Source: Antitrichia curtipendula
Taxonomy: Eukaryota; Streptophyta; Bryopsida; Hypnales; Leucodontaceae
Length of the DNA stretch: 64,000 bases
Reading direction: 5' to 3'
NCBI GenBank assembly: GCA_951230915.1
Contig: OX579642.1
Span: 7,130,001 to 7,194,000, forward strand
The notes beneath the pieces are model-generated. The model was not told the origin of the DNA, ran no database searches, and saw only the letters and a list, made by a program, of their open reading frames with translations. Positions 12,713 to 25,218 of the stretch are shown in pieces. Every line of letters starts with the position of its first letter. The stretch's first letter is position 1. A program made the translations under genes and the position numbers.

Positions 12713-13389
12713 AAAAATTAGTATTATACAATTCACTCACTATCCCCTCAACAGGGGCAACCCCGTGCTGTTGAATCCATTGTTGAACTACTTTTAGGTG
12801 TTCACTTTTAGGTGTTCAAAGTATTGAGAATATCCTTTGGTACTTGCCTGCTTGGCCGTCATTTTCTACACTAACTACCATACGGTGACGTCATATTGGG
12901 CACGTGCGTATCAATAATCAAAGTGGCGTGTTCTTCTGTATGCCATGTATGATTCTTCAACAGTAGCAACCAATCTCGTAGGAACACGTGGAATTCTCCT
13001 TTCGGAAACAATTTTTTTCTTCTCGTACTCCACAAGTCCCAAGGTGAGGTGGGTGAAAATTGAATACTCTGAAAATTATGCCCCCCAGCAGTGACAAGTT
13101 GATCACGGCTGCTGCAATGTATTTCCTAGAGTCCATAAACTCCACCAAGAAATATCCCGGTCATTTTGCAGTTTAGGGTTATATCCCGTAATCTCCTCCT
13201 GGCGCATGAAATCTGTATAATTGGTGATTATGAATTTTTTTCATTCATCAATGAAATATTTCATCCATTTTTAGACGGGTGTTTACGTTGGACAATCTCC
13301 TCGTTGTCGGAAATTTTGAGAAAAAACAAGCATTCTTTGTCACGCTTTGCCCTCCTCATTAACATTAGGAGAGGAATGAAACCTCAATA

Positions 13390-13702
13390 AGGTAGGAGGT
13401 CCTAAAATGGAGCGGGTTCTAAAACCAATCAGGCTCTAGAGGTACATTTTGCACTTTCCAATGTACAAGTGGTGTGCATTTGAGGAGGTGGTCGGTTTTA
13501 GAGCCCACAAAAATGCACTTTTCTGCAACTTCAGAAATTCATAACTAATTCTACAAAGCTTCAAAAAATATGAAACAACTTGGGTTAGATGCCAATTTTT
13601 CTTGTCTTTCAAGGAAAATTTACTGAAAAATATTTTAAGAAGTTCTACCTCCCCAAAAGTCAGCTTCAGCTCTTAGATGAGCGGTTTATGGACCTCCTAC
13701 CT
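13390..13702. mobile_element. MITE with TA target, AGGTAGGAGGTCC family, intact ends
   Basis: The ends AGGTAGGAGGTCC and GGACCTCCTACCT are perfect inverted partners, and TA lies immediately outside each (13388-13389 and 13703-13704). It is 313 bases with no coding frame, and is a second copy of the element at 12110-12412. TA duplication and small size fit the Tc1/mariner-type MITE class. Confidence 0.82.
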
Positions 13703-14459
13703 TAAGGCCCCTTCCTTTTGTTAAACTGAAAGCTGTCCAAATCAGCCAAAATTTTCAGATTGCAGCAATCAGCAGTAGTCAGCAGGATTAAATTAAAGAT
13801 GAAGATGGAGTACCAAAAAAGATAAAATAAAATAAAATAATATAAAAATCTTAAAAACAGCAGTCCAACATGGCAATCCACCTAGGATTATTTTGATTTT
13901 TTGAATTTCTTTTGTACTCAATCTTCATGGCGTATGGTCAATGAGGTGAAATCCGATTTATTTATTTAAAATTTAAAAATTTAAAAATTTAAAAATAACT
14001 AATTTTTCAGCAGGGCGGGCTGTTACGGATCTCGCGGCCTTATTGTCCTCTCCTAATGCCTATTTTTTTTCTTCAAAATGCCCTCTGCCTTAAGTAGGGA
14101 TTGCCCTATACGCAGTAGTTAACAAGCTTGACAGGGCTTTGAACTAACTAATGGACTTCGAACCAGGACTTTTTGGGAGGGCAAAATAGTGTTAGATTAC
14201 ACCAGCAAAAGAAATAATTTGGGTAAATAATGACAACAAACTGTGAATTTTTTGCTAGAAAACTTCAAACTGAAAAAAAAATCTTAGTTGAAATTGCCAA
14301 ATTGTGGATGGAAACAAGAATTATGGCCATGTGATATATGCTAATGTGATATTTTCTGTCCAATATTTGGATGAATGTTAACATTTGGAGCACCACTACC
14401 AATATAATTTTTTGTATTACTACTTTGGCACTTTACAAAAAATGAAAAAAAGTCATGCT

Positions 14460-14545
14460 TCCGAACTAGCTAATGAACTTCAAACTAACTAATGGACTTC
14501 AAACTAATTAATGGACTTCAAACTAATTAATGGACTTTGAACTAA
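14460..14545. repeat. Tandem repeat of about 18-19 bases
   Basis: AACTAATTAATGGACTTCA and close variants recur four to five times in a row, ending at the boundary of the next MITE. A single related unit lies near 14145. Confidence 0.75.
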
Positions 14546-14548
14546 CTA

Positions 14549-14705
14549 AGGTAAACTACCTCATTACGGATATAATGGGAGCAAGCCCGTTTTGGACTGA
14601 ATTTTAACGGTGGTGTACATTTCGGAACTTGAGTGTTCACTACCATTACAATTTTGCCCACAATGAGTTTGCTCCCATTCTATCCGTAATGGGATAGTTT
14701 ACCTT
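14549..14705. mobile_element. MITE with TA target, AGGTAAACTA family
   Basis: This 157-base element has about 37-base imperfect inverted ends. AGGTAAACTACCTCATTACG at the left pairs with CGTAATGGGATAGTTTACCT at the right, and TA lies outside each end. A diverged relative of its right end lies near 20095-20150. Confidence 0.8.
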
Positions 14706-14812
14706 AATGGACTTCTCTAACTGACTGCATAAAGAACCCCACGTTGAAATACCCGTGGTTGCAACTTTACAACTGCCTATTCACAACCTGAGATTGTGAG
14801 GTTGGGATCTTA

Positions 14813-16239
14813 GAGCATTGCCACCGTGGCCTGGTCTTCATGGCCAGGATGGCATGGGCCGTGGCCGGAACCCCAATCACCCCCCACTGTGGCACGGTCG
14901 ACGGACTTTGAAGCACCGGGCACGGGATAAATAGGTGTTTTTCCCTCAGCTTCCCGTGGACGTTGAGATTTGAAGAGAGGCCCGGTGTCATTACTTTTGA
15001 GTGTATCTTTTGTGTTTTCTTGTTGGGTGGGATTATGTATTTATGGCTAGAGGTGACCATGTAGTGCTGGGAAGGCATAGGGTGGACAAAGTAGCCATGC
15101 ATGAGAGTGAATTAGGGAGGGACAGTTATATTCCTTCTTCTAATTTACCCCCTCCAAGTATGTGGGGACGCTTTCGAAGCAATCCTTCATACAATGCACT
15201 CCATATACTTGAGAAGGGTTTAATAAATCCTAGATTTAAAAAATTGAAACTCACAATAAAAAATTCTACGAATCCCCTTCTTTTAATTTATCCCCTCCAA
15301 GTATGTGGGGATGCTTTGGAAGCAATCCTTCACACAATGCACCCCATATACTTGGGAAGGGTTTAGGGTATCCTAGACAAAAAGAAATTAAAAATATAAA
15401 CAAATATTATATACATATAAGAATACATGTAAAGATAGACTTTTAATTTTAATCTCTTAGTTCTGTATGGAAGTAGGGTCTAAAATTAATTCAAAACTCA
15501 TACTTAAAGTAAGAAATTGATATTGTTCTATATGTGTTTGAGATTAATAAATACGTGCTTGATATAAATAAATAAATATACATGTTTCATATAAATAAAC
15601 ATTTTTACAACTTACTAGGTAAAAGATGAACTTTTATTTTTAATTTCTTAGTTATCTATAGATGTAGGTTCTAAAGTTAGTTCAAAACTCATATTTTAAG
15701 GAAGTACATGTTGTTTTATATGTGTTTTATCAAATTTATACATAGGATCCTCTAATTAACTTGTTCTATTAATAAAATAAGAGTTATAAGGAATTTGAAT
15801 TAAATGGTTCAAATATTTTTGAGTAGGTACCTATCTATTCAATCCCCAAAAAATAATTAATATTTTATTAGAACATATATTTTTTTACTTGGTTTAATAT
15901 TGAAAGAAAAAAACAATTATAAGTTTTGCAACAAAACAAGAAAACTCTAAACAATTGCAACAAAAAGCTTGTTTGAAAATTAGCCACAATCACGGCCAAG
16001 ATAGTGGAACAATAGAGTAGTGGAGCAGTGACCAAAGATCTCTAATCTCTACTTAAAATCAGAATTTTGCTTTTACATTAACGGTCCCATTCTATTTTTC
16101 TAACTTTTCCATTAATGATCCCGGGTCCACATGGTGTGTCACAGTGGGGAATTTCAAAGTCATTGTGCCTGGTTGGCCAAATGAGCCCGGCAAAAGACTT
16201 TTGCCGTGAGTTTTTGTCCGTGTCACACTGACGATGCTT
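14813..16239. mobile_element. Harbinger/Tourist-like element X
   Basis: The ends GAGCATTGCC and GACGATGCTT are imperfect inverted partners. TTA flanks both sides (14810-14812 and 16240-16242), the three-base TWA duplication of PIF/Harbinger. The 1427-base interior has no transposase that I recognise. It contains a duplicated short hairpin at 15134-15390. Confidence 0.6.
15134..15390. repeat. Two direct copies of a small hairpin
   Basis: Each unit runs from CCCCTCCAAGTATGTGGGG to the near-inverted CCATATACTTGNGAAGGG about 55 bases later, so it can fold on itself. The second copy starts about 135 bases after the first and is roughly 85-90 percent alike by eye. It lies within element X. Confidence 0.75.
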
Positions 16240-16242
16240 TTA

Positions 16243-16898
16243 GAGCATCACAACCATGGGGCAACCAAATCCCCACAGTATGCTAGCGTTGGCGTGCACT
16301 GCTTGCATCCCAGCCATTGTTGCTAGCTACCTACCAGCCCTTCTTTTTTTTGGCACTATGGGGCCAGATAGCACCTATTCAAAAAAAAGTTCTACTTTTT
16401 GCCAAATAAAAGTAATCTTTTTTCGCCAAAATTTTTCCATTTCTATTTAAAATGTGGATGAAGTCACCAAATTTGGATGAAAAAGTGTATAAAAATGATT
16501 GAAAGGTATTTTTTGGTCCAAAAGATGGATGAACCTAGAAATATAATGCTTCACCAAATTTTGAGTGGTCGCCATCTTGGCACTTTTTTTCAAAAACCTT
16601 AAAAAAAGGGCTGCTACCTACCCATCATACAGACAAGATGGGCGTTAAAAATTAATACAACTTTTCCTCGGACTATGCCACGAAAACATGTCGCCATCAA
16701 ACCTTCAGCTGCTCAACGAGAAAACACAAAAAATCTTCAAACTTTCCTTGCTCACCATAGACTACAGTGAGAATAACAAATTTTGTTGAGCCCGACTCCC
16801 AATCAAGCTCTGGTAGTACCACAATGGAAGTATCATTTGAGATAGGCCAACACTTTAGCTGTCTTGACCCCACATGTGGAGCAGGGGTGACATTGCTC
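16243..16898. mobile_element. Harbinger/Tourist-like element Y
   Basis: GAGCATCACAACC at the left pairs imperfectly with GGGGTGACATTGCTC at the right. TTA flanks both sides (16240-16242 and 16899-16901). The element is 656 bases, and its left TTA is the same TTA that closes element X. No coding frame is seen. Confidence 0.62.
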
Positions 16899-17040
16899 TT
16901 ACACTGATATGATGCAACTGGTCAAGCACCATCTGCCATTAATTATGGGACAAATTCACTTTGTACAAAAATTTGAGAACATAGGGTTGCTACAACATTG
17001 CTAAGAGCATCCCCACTCCAACTTGGCAAAAAGACACTCT

Positions 17041-17156
17041 AAGTGGCTCTTTGGAGTGTTGGAGAAATGCGTCCGACTCCTGGGAAGGGAGTGTGGTCAA
17101 GTGGCTCTTTGGAGTGTTGGAGAAATGCGTCCGGCTCTTGGGAAGGGAGTGTGGTC
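17041..17156. repeat. 58-base tandem duplication
   Basis: Two head-to-tail copies (17041-17098 and 17099-17156) differ at only a few positions: GTCCGACTCCTGGG in the first against GTCCGGCTCTTGGG in the second. The high identity points to a recent duplication. Confidence 0.92.
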
Positions 17157-17357
17157 AACAGGAACACGGTGAACCCCACACTGCAACATTGTTTCACGAT
17201 TTAAAAGGCTAACTATTAAAATTTAAATTCATTTAGAGAAATGAATTTAGCGACTATCTTCCTTTGCTTCTGAAGTCATTTTCAATTTGAAATACCGATG
17301 GAGAAGGTTGAGAGAATCTCTTTATATACACATAGAGTGGTAGGAGGTAGAACAACC

Positions 17358-17865
17358 CATGTAGGATAAATAATATTAGAATTGGTAAGAGCTCAACCAC
17401 TCATAGTTAAGTCAAAAATAGGAATTGTGTTAAAAATAGAATTTTAGACCTAATTTAGGCATAGTAGAATAACTTTTTCTAAAAAAATTTGAACTAAAAG
17501 AAGTTGTTAAATTAATATAAATTTCACCTCAAACAATCCATTTGAGATTTGAATCCTCCAATAAAAAGTTATAGACAAATTTCAGAGAGGATGTTTGAAA
17601 ATGTCAAAAAAAATTCACTTCCAACCCCTTTGTGAATTTTGTCCATAAATTTTGATTAGAAAATCTAAATCTCAAACAGATTTTTGGAGGTGAAATTTAT
17701 ATTTATTTAACAACTTTTCTTAGTTCAAAGTTTTTTAGAAAAAGTTATTCTATTGTGACTAAATTAGGTCTAAAATTCTACTTTCAACACAATTCTAACT
17801 TTTTACAATGAGGAGTCAAGTTCTTTTATTCTAATTATCCCATACTTTTGAGGGCTCATGATGGA
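17358..17865. mobile_element. Foldback element inside element Z
   Basis: Two arms of about 230 bases face each other around a short centre near 17600-17640. AGAATTTTAGACCTAATTTA near 17441 pairs with TAAATTAGGTCTAAAATTCT near 17762. ATAAATTTCACCTCAAA near 17518 pairs with sequence near 17690. No coding frame is present. Confidence 0.75.
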
Positions 17866-18321
17866 CGATGGGTTTCTCTATAAACGCTACCTCTCCAACC
17901 TTACTTCTCACCATCTACCCATGAAACTATTCATTCATTTTGTCACCCAATTTTAATTGATGGTTATTGATTGTAATAGGAATAGTGACATTGGTATATA
18001 AATCATATAAGTTGATTTATATCTTGGTTATTAGGAGTATGGCAGTAGCGTGGTGTGCTTGGTATAGTAGGTTGTCATGCGTATCCTAAAGCTCGTCTGT
18101 GGGGAAACCTGCTTGAAAATGTGCCTTTCATACCTCGATTCCTGTGTCCTTTGACATACCCAGCCACGGGCAACGAACACTATTTCCCCATCTGCTCTCC
18201 ATTTTTTGCCGCGCCCGGCCACTCTCTGGGATTTGGCGTGCCTACCGTGGAGCACGCATTATGGCTGGGCACGGCCATTTGCCCAGTTTGATTCACTTGT
18301 TGAGCTAGAGTGGCGATGCCC

Positions 18322-21300
18322 TAACAAGGTTCATTTATCTCCCTCGAAGGAGGGGTAATTCCTCTTTGAATACCGAGGAGGAACTTTAGTTATAATCTTG
18401 ATGATGCTATTGGCTGGCTAGTGTTGGCTAGTTCTAAATTTTGCAAGGTCCTATCCATGTTGTTGGACGCGTTGTTGATTCAAAAGGAGCTATTGGATGG
18501 TGCACAAAATGAACAGTAATTTGCAAGCAAGATGCAATGTAGGCAACGAGTTATTGGCTAGTTGCAACGTCGGGGGGCTCCATGTTTTGGGGGAGCAAAA
18601 AGGAACCCTCAATGTTGCTTAACAATGTTATGTGCAACCCACACTCTTTGGAGATGAGATCATAGTAGCTTGAATGCGTATCCTCTTCAATTGCCCAATT
18701 CTTCAAGCTCGTGGTTGTTCAATAGTTTCATAAACAAAAAAATACCTTTTGGATGGAGGTTACATAACATTTAGTACCCTTCATACCCATTGCCTTTCCT
18801 TCGTGCATGTTGCTCATTACATTGAACCTCCATCTCTCTGCTTAGCTACTAATGAAGTACAACTACTGAATGTGGAATATTTCACAACATCTATTGTCTA
18901 TTATAGAGCCAAGGCAATGACAATAGATGCTAACTTACTGAATGTTATGTTTTATCTTTGGTTTGCAATGGAATCTCTTTCATTGAATTAATTGCCTCAT
19001 TTGTTCAAAACAAAACATAATATCATGCATAGAGTTAGTTGTATTAGGATACTATAATGAAAAATCCTATCACAGAGGTAATTAGCCTAACACTTACCAA
19101 AGTTATAGGTGAATACGTGTATTTTTTTATTGTTACCTTAACTTATCCATGAAGTGTTGCAGAGGGCAAAAAAATGTTTTATTGAATGGGAGTAGATTTA
19201 ACCTTAAAATGTCAGGGAGGCTTTAAAAATGGGCCTTTAGATGGCATTTAGTAATTCAAAGAGAGGATAAAAATAGTTTTTATCCAATTAGGGGGGACTT
19301 GGTAAACTGCTTTAATTTGCAAGAAGGTGATACTAGAAATCTTCTCTTTGTGGTATTGTAGGCTTTTCTACATAGAAAGATACTTGATCTATGGATTACC
19401 AATAGTGTAGTTTAGAAACTTCAAGCTCCTTGCTCTCAATGAGAATTTAAGTGATAGAAATGACATTTTTTGAATTTGAAGATAATGAATTGGAGTTTCT
19501 ACTCCAACTTGAAAATTTTAAAATTTCTTGTTATTGAATATTTTGACATTACAATTTGAACTTTGGGCCTGTATATATAGTCTATTGATTTTCAAATTGT
19601 AGGAATACATAGTAAATGTTCTCACTTCATGATATTCTAAACTATCATATTTACTCATGGAGAAATTTTCAAATTTTATTAAATAATTTTGTAATTGATA
19701 TAAATTCTCTTCACTTTGTTCTTAAGAAAATCACAATAATTTCAAATTTTCACTAAAAAATCTGAAAATTTGATTATTGTTAACAGACATGTGATTATAT
19801 CTCTAAAAAATAAAAATAAAAAACCCCTCAAGGATCAATAGTCACAACATAGGATTATAGAGAGTGTAATTTTTTTGCAATTCATTTCATTCTTTGGTTA
19901 TAGTCTCGTCCCGTTTCAATGTTAACACCCTCAACCTTGCTTTTATAAAGCTTAGGGTGGGTTTGTATTTGACACAATTATTTGTATTTCATGAAGGAAT
20001 GGCATATCATCCAAATGATATAAACTTGTTGGCCACCAAGGCATTAGTATATCACTTTTACATTCAAATTCTAAAATGCACACCTCTTATATAATTTTGT
20101 CTACAATGAGCTTGCTCCCATTTGGCTTGCAATGGGCTCGTTTGCCTTAAAATATTGTAGATTGTTTGGAGATGTTTACACCAAGCACAAAAGGTGGCTT
20201 GTATCCTTTGGATGTTAGTTCATGAATGACTCATTGCATTGTTTAGCGAGTAAAGCTTAAAGCTTGTTGTATTGAATTAAACATCAATTTTATATATTTT
20301 ATTTAGCTTCTAAGGGTACTTGTGTTGAGTGGGTGGATTACAAATATCTTCATGAGAGTGGGAGCTATAGGAAATAGATGAAGTACATCCTAGTATGCTA
20401 AAAAAGCAATTTTTGTCTATTCTTTAGTGATGTGACTAGTATCGTCACTTAGTGCTTTATGATTACTTTTGTACAAGGTTTTTAATCAATTCATGTAGAG
20501 ATGAGAAGAAAAGGAAACCTTGCAAAAATGAAGATTTTATGTCTAAATTCTTTGAAAGGTATAATTTTTTTTGCATGAAAGACTTCAAATCTATTTTTAT
20601 CTTCCTACCAAGGACTTTTAGAGTGAAGGTGATTCTTTGGGATTAAACTAGTGAGAATGAAGACTAACAAGTATTGTCTCTATTTTAATACAAAAAAATA
20701 AGAATTTCCAGAAAATTGAATGATTTATTGCAATTGCAAGCTTTATATATTAAAATCCAAATTACACAATTAATATTGAGAAGTTTGCATTTATATTTAT
20801 TATTTTAATCATTTTAAAATTTATAATATAATTTATTTGTTGCTTCATTCAAATATTTATTTTGGTAAAAGTCTCAGATTATTCCAATATATAATGATGT
20901 AATTTATTGTGCATATTGCATTAAAAAAGCACAATTATTTGATTTTTTCACAGAAAAATATGAAAAATAAAAAACTATAAAAAATATCTTTAATGCATAC
21001 TAGAAAAATCATTTGCCAAGGGTATTTTTGATGTAAAGAATAAAAAGCAAATACTAATGTCCCGCAATTTTCCTTTGCTAATTTTGTATTTGTGAAAAAA
21101 AATTCAAATTAAATGAATTTTTTTCATTATACTTGTTAATTTGTTAAATGCGTTCGAGTATTCACGCGTTTGTATTTGTATATACTTCATTAGGTCCACA
21201 TTTGCATTAGCCTAAAGTATGTTATTGAATCATGCCCATCTTGAGTTAGTCACACCAACACTTTGTTCTAAGCTTGTATTAGTTGTTTGTCTAGGAAGCT

Positions 21301-21837
21301 TTAGAGATCACTCTTGGCATACATAAGAACATAGTGGTAGATTATAATTAGCAAAATTCCCTTGTCTTTTTTCAAGTAGTACTCACAAGAAGTTGATACA
21401 TCTTCAATTGGTTGTTTTCTTGAAGCTTCAAGTAGCCATTTACTTACAAATTCCTAAATCAAAAGTTGATTGCTCAAAATTACTAACTTTTGGTTATAAT
21501 TCTGCTAAAAAAACCCTATCACAAAAAAATTGGATTATGGAACTCATTTCTACTTCATTTGTCCAATAGCAATTTTGACTTTGTACAAAGTAGCCAGTAG
21601 CCACTTATGATATAATTATAGTTCAATTTTTTTTTCCTTCAAATTTTTTGTTTAGACATGTTTTTACAAAACTAATATAGAATTTTTTTAATCTAAAAGT
21701 AAAAAATAGTTTTAGGCAATAAAAAATAAAATTCAACTCTTGTATAAATCACATGATCATATAAAACATGGAATTCATATTTGATTATTTGAACTAGCAG
21801 GATGATTCTTGAGGAGAAAAATATTCTTTGTTTGATC
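18322..21837. other. AT-rich intergenic DNA, no gene seen
   Basis: No frame here resembles a known protein and I could assemble no exon series. A diverged MITE end related to the one at 14549-14705 lies near 20095-20150 (GAGCTTGCTCCCATTTGG). Confidence 0.5.
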
Positions 21838-21839
21838 TA

Positions 21840-21920
21840 CTCCCTCTGTTTGGAAATAGTATATCCATTCTTAGTGCAATCACCATTGAAAATGGACACA
21901 CTATTCTCAAATGAAGGAAG
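21840..21920. mobile_element. Stowaway-type MITE, 81 bases
   Basis: It begins CTCCCTCTGTTTGGAAATAG, close to the canonical Stowaway end CTCCCTCCGT. It ends with the imperfect inverted partner TATTCTCAAATGAAGGAAG. TA lies outside each end (21838-21839 and 21921-21922). Size, ends and target are typical for the class. Confidence 0.88.
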
Positions 21921-22078
21921 TAGTATTGTTATTCTATAGTCACAGAGAAATTGAATTAAAAAATCATTGAAAAAATACCAATGTTAAAGATGTAGAAGGT
22001 CTTTGTTCACCATTAAAAATAATAATAAAACCTAACTTGAAACACAACATGTTGTTTTGTATTTGACATAATGTAAAC

Positions 22079-22210
22079 CAACCGATTACCATTAGCCACC
22101 CATCTCAATTCCACCCTCATGTACTCATAGTGTACATGTTCCCTTGGAAATGTACCCCATAGGTATGTGAGGGTGGAATTGAGAAGGGTGGCGGCAAAAG
22201 GTTGGATAGG
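22079..22210. repeat. Perfect-looking hairpin with about 40-base arms
   Basis: CATCTCAATTCCACCCTCAT near 22101 pairs with ATGTGAGGGTGGAATTGAGA near 22164. The pairing extends outward to ACCAACC and GGTTGG. This is probably a small MITE, with flanks not resolved. Confidence 0.7.
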
Positions 22211-22904
22211 TTCACCCAAGGTTGTTTTTTTGGTTTTCAGACAAATGGTTATGTGGCCTTTCTTCAAGAAGGTTCTGAGTTTTGTGTCTCTTTCATTACG
22301 GGGGTTTGAATTGAAAGAGGCCAATTTTGGATACGCAATTTTGAATATGTGTAATTTTTGTATGTGTTGTCTCTACACAATGGATGAAACGAGGTTTTGG
22401 AAACATTGTGGCAACAGCGTGTAGGGCCATCATTACAATTCAACATTTTTTTAACACATTTACCCTTTTTTTCTATACGCTAATAGCTACCCATTTTTTT
22501 ATAAGGAAGTTGGGCATTTAATTGCCTTAAAAAAACACCCTGGGTTCACCTTAAATAGAAGATGTCCACTGCACCGCAAACATGGAGCACAAAAAGAATA
22601 CCCAAAGTGCCAGAATTGCTGCTTGGCTGGTACACTTTGGTATCAATTCGTAGAATTGAAGACGTTGTTGAAATAGGGGTAGTACTTCGGAAAATAGTGT
22701 GGCACGTCTAATTCACTGATGGGTCCACGCACCCACCCAAGGAATGGCCGCCAATGGGTCAATGTCAATGTTGACGGACCTCTAGCTGAAATAATCGTGA
22801 TTTGCACCAAACATTCCACGTTCTTCATGATGACAGTAAACTAGCAGATACATTCATGGCTAGCAGTAGTGACTTGGAATGTTACACTGAATACCGGTAT
22901 TAAA

Positions 22905-23083
22905 GGGACCAAAAATTTAAAGGGACTTATTGTGAAAAATTGTAGATGTTTGAAACATGATGTACCATTCTCGGATATTTCAGTAACTATTGATGTACAA
23001 CAAAGGTAGATATTTATATAGTGCGTAAAGCCAATTAAGTAGTATGGGTTCCCTTAAAATTCCTATTCAGTGTGGAACTTTAG
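22905..23083 (+). repeat. Left arm of a large inverted repeat (MULE-like terminus)
   Basis: The arm starts GGGACCAAAAATTTAAAGGG. About 180 bases are repeated in inverted orientation at 26920-27102, with shared blocks such as CTATTGATGTACAACAAAGG. An end of this length with no coding content resembles a Mutator-like terminal repeat. Confidence 0.7.
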
Positions 23084-23179
23084 AAGCTCCCAATAATAAA
23101 TGAAAGTTGTACTAAATCCAGGAGTTAGAATTTTACAAAGTCAAAATATTATGTGAAAAACGTGGTACTGCATGATTAA

Positions 23180-25020
23180 CTCCTAAAGTCCCATTGTCCC
23201 CTCGGGGGACAAAATAGATTTTGGGTAAGCTCCTATGGTCTCAGTATTTGTCATGAAATTCTGAATTTTTTTTTGAAGATAGAAAAACTCATTAGCTTTC
23301 CGAAGATGTAAATTTTATTTCAATCAGAGCCCGGGAGCAAAAGTTATGGCACAAAAAGCTGTTTCTTTTAGTTTACCAAGCAAAAAAAACATTCAAATTT
23401 TTTTTAAGTTAATTTAATTTTTTTTTTTTGTACAGATTATATTTTTATGTACACTTGGAAACTTGGGACACTTTGATTTATTCCATTTGGATTTGTTATG
23501 AGAAAGTTTTGGACAATCATAGCATCTTCTTCAAAAAATAACTTACACGATTCATTTTTTACCTCAATTTTCACAATTCAAAAAAATAAGTTTCACAAGG
23601 TTAAGATCTCTTGCTGGAACAATCTCTCCATTGAGATTGATGTATTTCAATTCCATGTTAGAGCTAATAATGGTTTAGTTTTTCCTTCAATCTTGAACCT
23701 ACTTCTACTTAATAAATTTCTAATGAGTGAAAACAAGTGTATTTTTTTTCTTAGATTCTCAAATCAGTTCTTTAAATCATATAAAGCTAGGAATCCAAAA
23801 TCAGTAGAGAAAAAGTTATAAATTATGAAGGTTCGAAGCCAAAAAATGTAGTTGAGCAAGGTAAAAAAAAACTTGTTTCTTTCACATTAACCCCTAAAGG
23901 CCCAAGGCCTTTTTTCTGCCAAAAAACACTCAAAATTGCCATTTCTATAGCAAAGAGCAAACAAATTTGAAAAATGTTTCTTTTCCACATCTAATCGTAG
24001 GATCTTACACCTAACTAGTATAAAAATGTGTGGAAATTTTTTCAGAATTTTTGACATCACAAATTGCAAGATATCTGCATTTAAAGTGAAAAAAACAAAT
24101 TTTTCAACACATTGCGGGACTAGATTTTTTGACTTCAAACATTTTTAACTTAAAGTTTTTGCACTACATCATTTTGAACTTTAAATCTTTATAATAGATA
24201 ATTGAATTGAAAGTCTAGGAGAAAAAAAAAAGGTTAAAAAAAAATTAATTATCATTTTAAAAAAAAGTGTTATGTAGAAGTAGGTACAAGATAGAAGGAA
24301 AATCTAAAATATTCATATATTTTAGATGGAATTAAAATGCACTAATCCCAATGGTGAGATTGTTCTAGCAAGTAAACTAAACCATGGAAAAAAAAAAATT
24401 GAAAAATTTGAAAAACTTCAATCAGAAATGAATCCTAGAAGGGTTTTTTTTATCAAGAAGATGCTCTAACTGCCCAAAAAACAAGAATGTCCATAACTTT
24501 CTCATAACAAATCTAAATGAAATGAATCAAAGATTTCCAGATAGAAAAAAATATATTCTATGAGAAAAAAAATATTAAAAGAAAAAAATTCAAGTTTATG
24601 AATTTTTTTTTTACTGCCCAGGCTGCCTCCCATCCCCTGTTTTGAGCTTATTTGGTCATAACTGTTGTTCCCAAACACCGACTATGAAAAAAATTATATT
24701 CCCACAAAGCTTATCACTTTTTCTATCTTCAAAAAATGTTTCAAAGAATCACGACAGAAATTCAGCCCGTAGGTACCTGCCCGAAATCCCATTTGTCCCC
24801 CAAAGGGACAACGGTATTTTAGGGGTTAAGCAAAAATATCTGCAATCTACATGATCAAAGTTTGTGAAATTTCTTCCTTAAATTTTTATACTAGTCTAGT
24901 ACAAGATCCTACGGTCAGATATGCACAAAAAACATTAAATTTTTATTTTTTTGCTCTTTGATTTTAAAATAGTAGTTATGATTGTTTTTTGATGGAAAAA
25001 AGGCCTTGGGACTTTAGGGA
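23180..25020 (-). mobile_element. piggyBac-like element, copy C (interrupted by copy D)
   Basis: The outer TTAA sites lie at 23176-23179 and 25021-25024. The ends are CTCCTAAAGTCCC and GGGACTTTAGGGA. Without the insertion at 23891-24825 and its duplicated TTAA, the copy would be about 902 bases, the normal size. Its left part (23180-23886) and right part (24830-25020) together align with copy B. Confidence 0.88.
23891..24825 (+). mobile_element. piggyBac-like element, copy D, nested in copy C
   Basis: TTAA flanks both sides (23887-23890 and 24826-24829). The ends are CCCCTAAAGGCCC and the shorter inverted match TATTTTAGGGG. It is 935 bases, with no transposase frame, and lies in opposite orientation to its host copy. 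I use it as the reference orientation for the family. Confidence 0.92.
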
Positions 25021-25218
25021 TTAAAGTAGGATGATCCATTGTCATTGCATTGGGCATTCCACGTATATAAACTAATTGGATTTATAAATTTGTAGGTTGC
25101 AATAGAACAATAAATGAAAGAGTTCTTTAGATTTATTTTGATCAACACATTATTTAGTAAAAAGATGACATATTATTGTTAATGAAAGTAAAAACTAGCA
25201 TCTCATTGTTGTGCTTAA

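Larger units (their letters stand above)
17005..18321. mobile_element. Harbinger/Tourist-like element Z carrying a nested foldback
   Basis: The left end GAGCATCCCCACTCCAAC pairs with the right end GCTAGAGTGGCGATGCCC (about 14 of 18 positions). TAA flanks both sides (17002-17004 and 18322-18324). The 1317-base interior contains a 58-base tandem duplication and a foldback of about 510 bases. It has no recognisable transposase. Confidence 0.65.
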
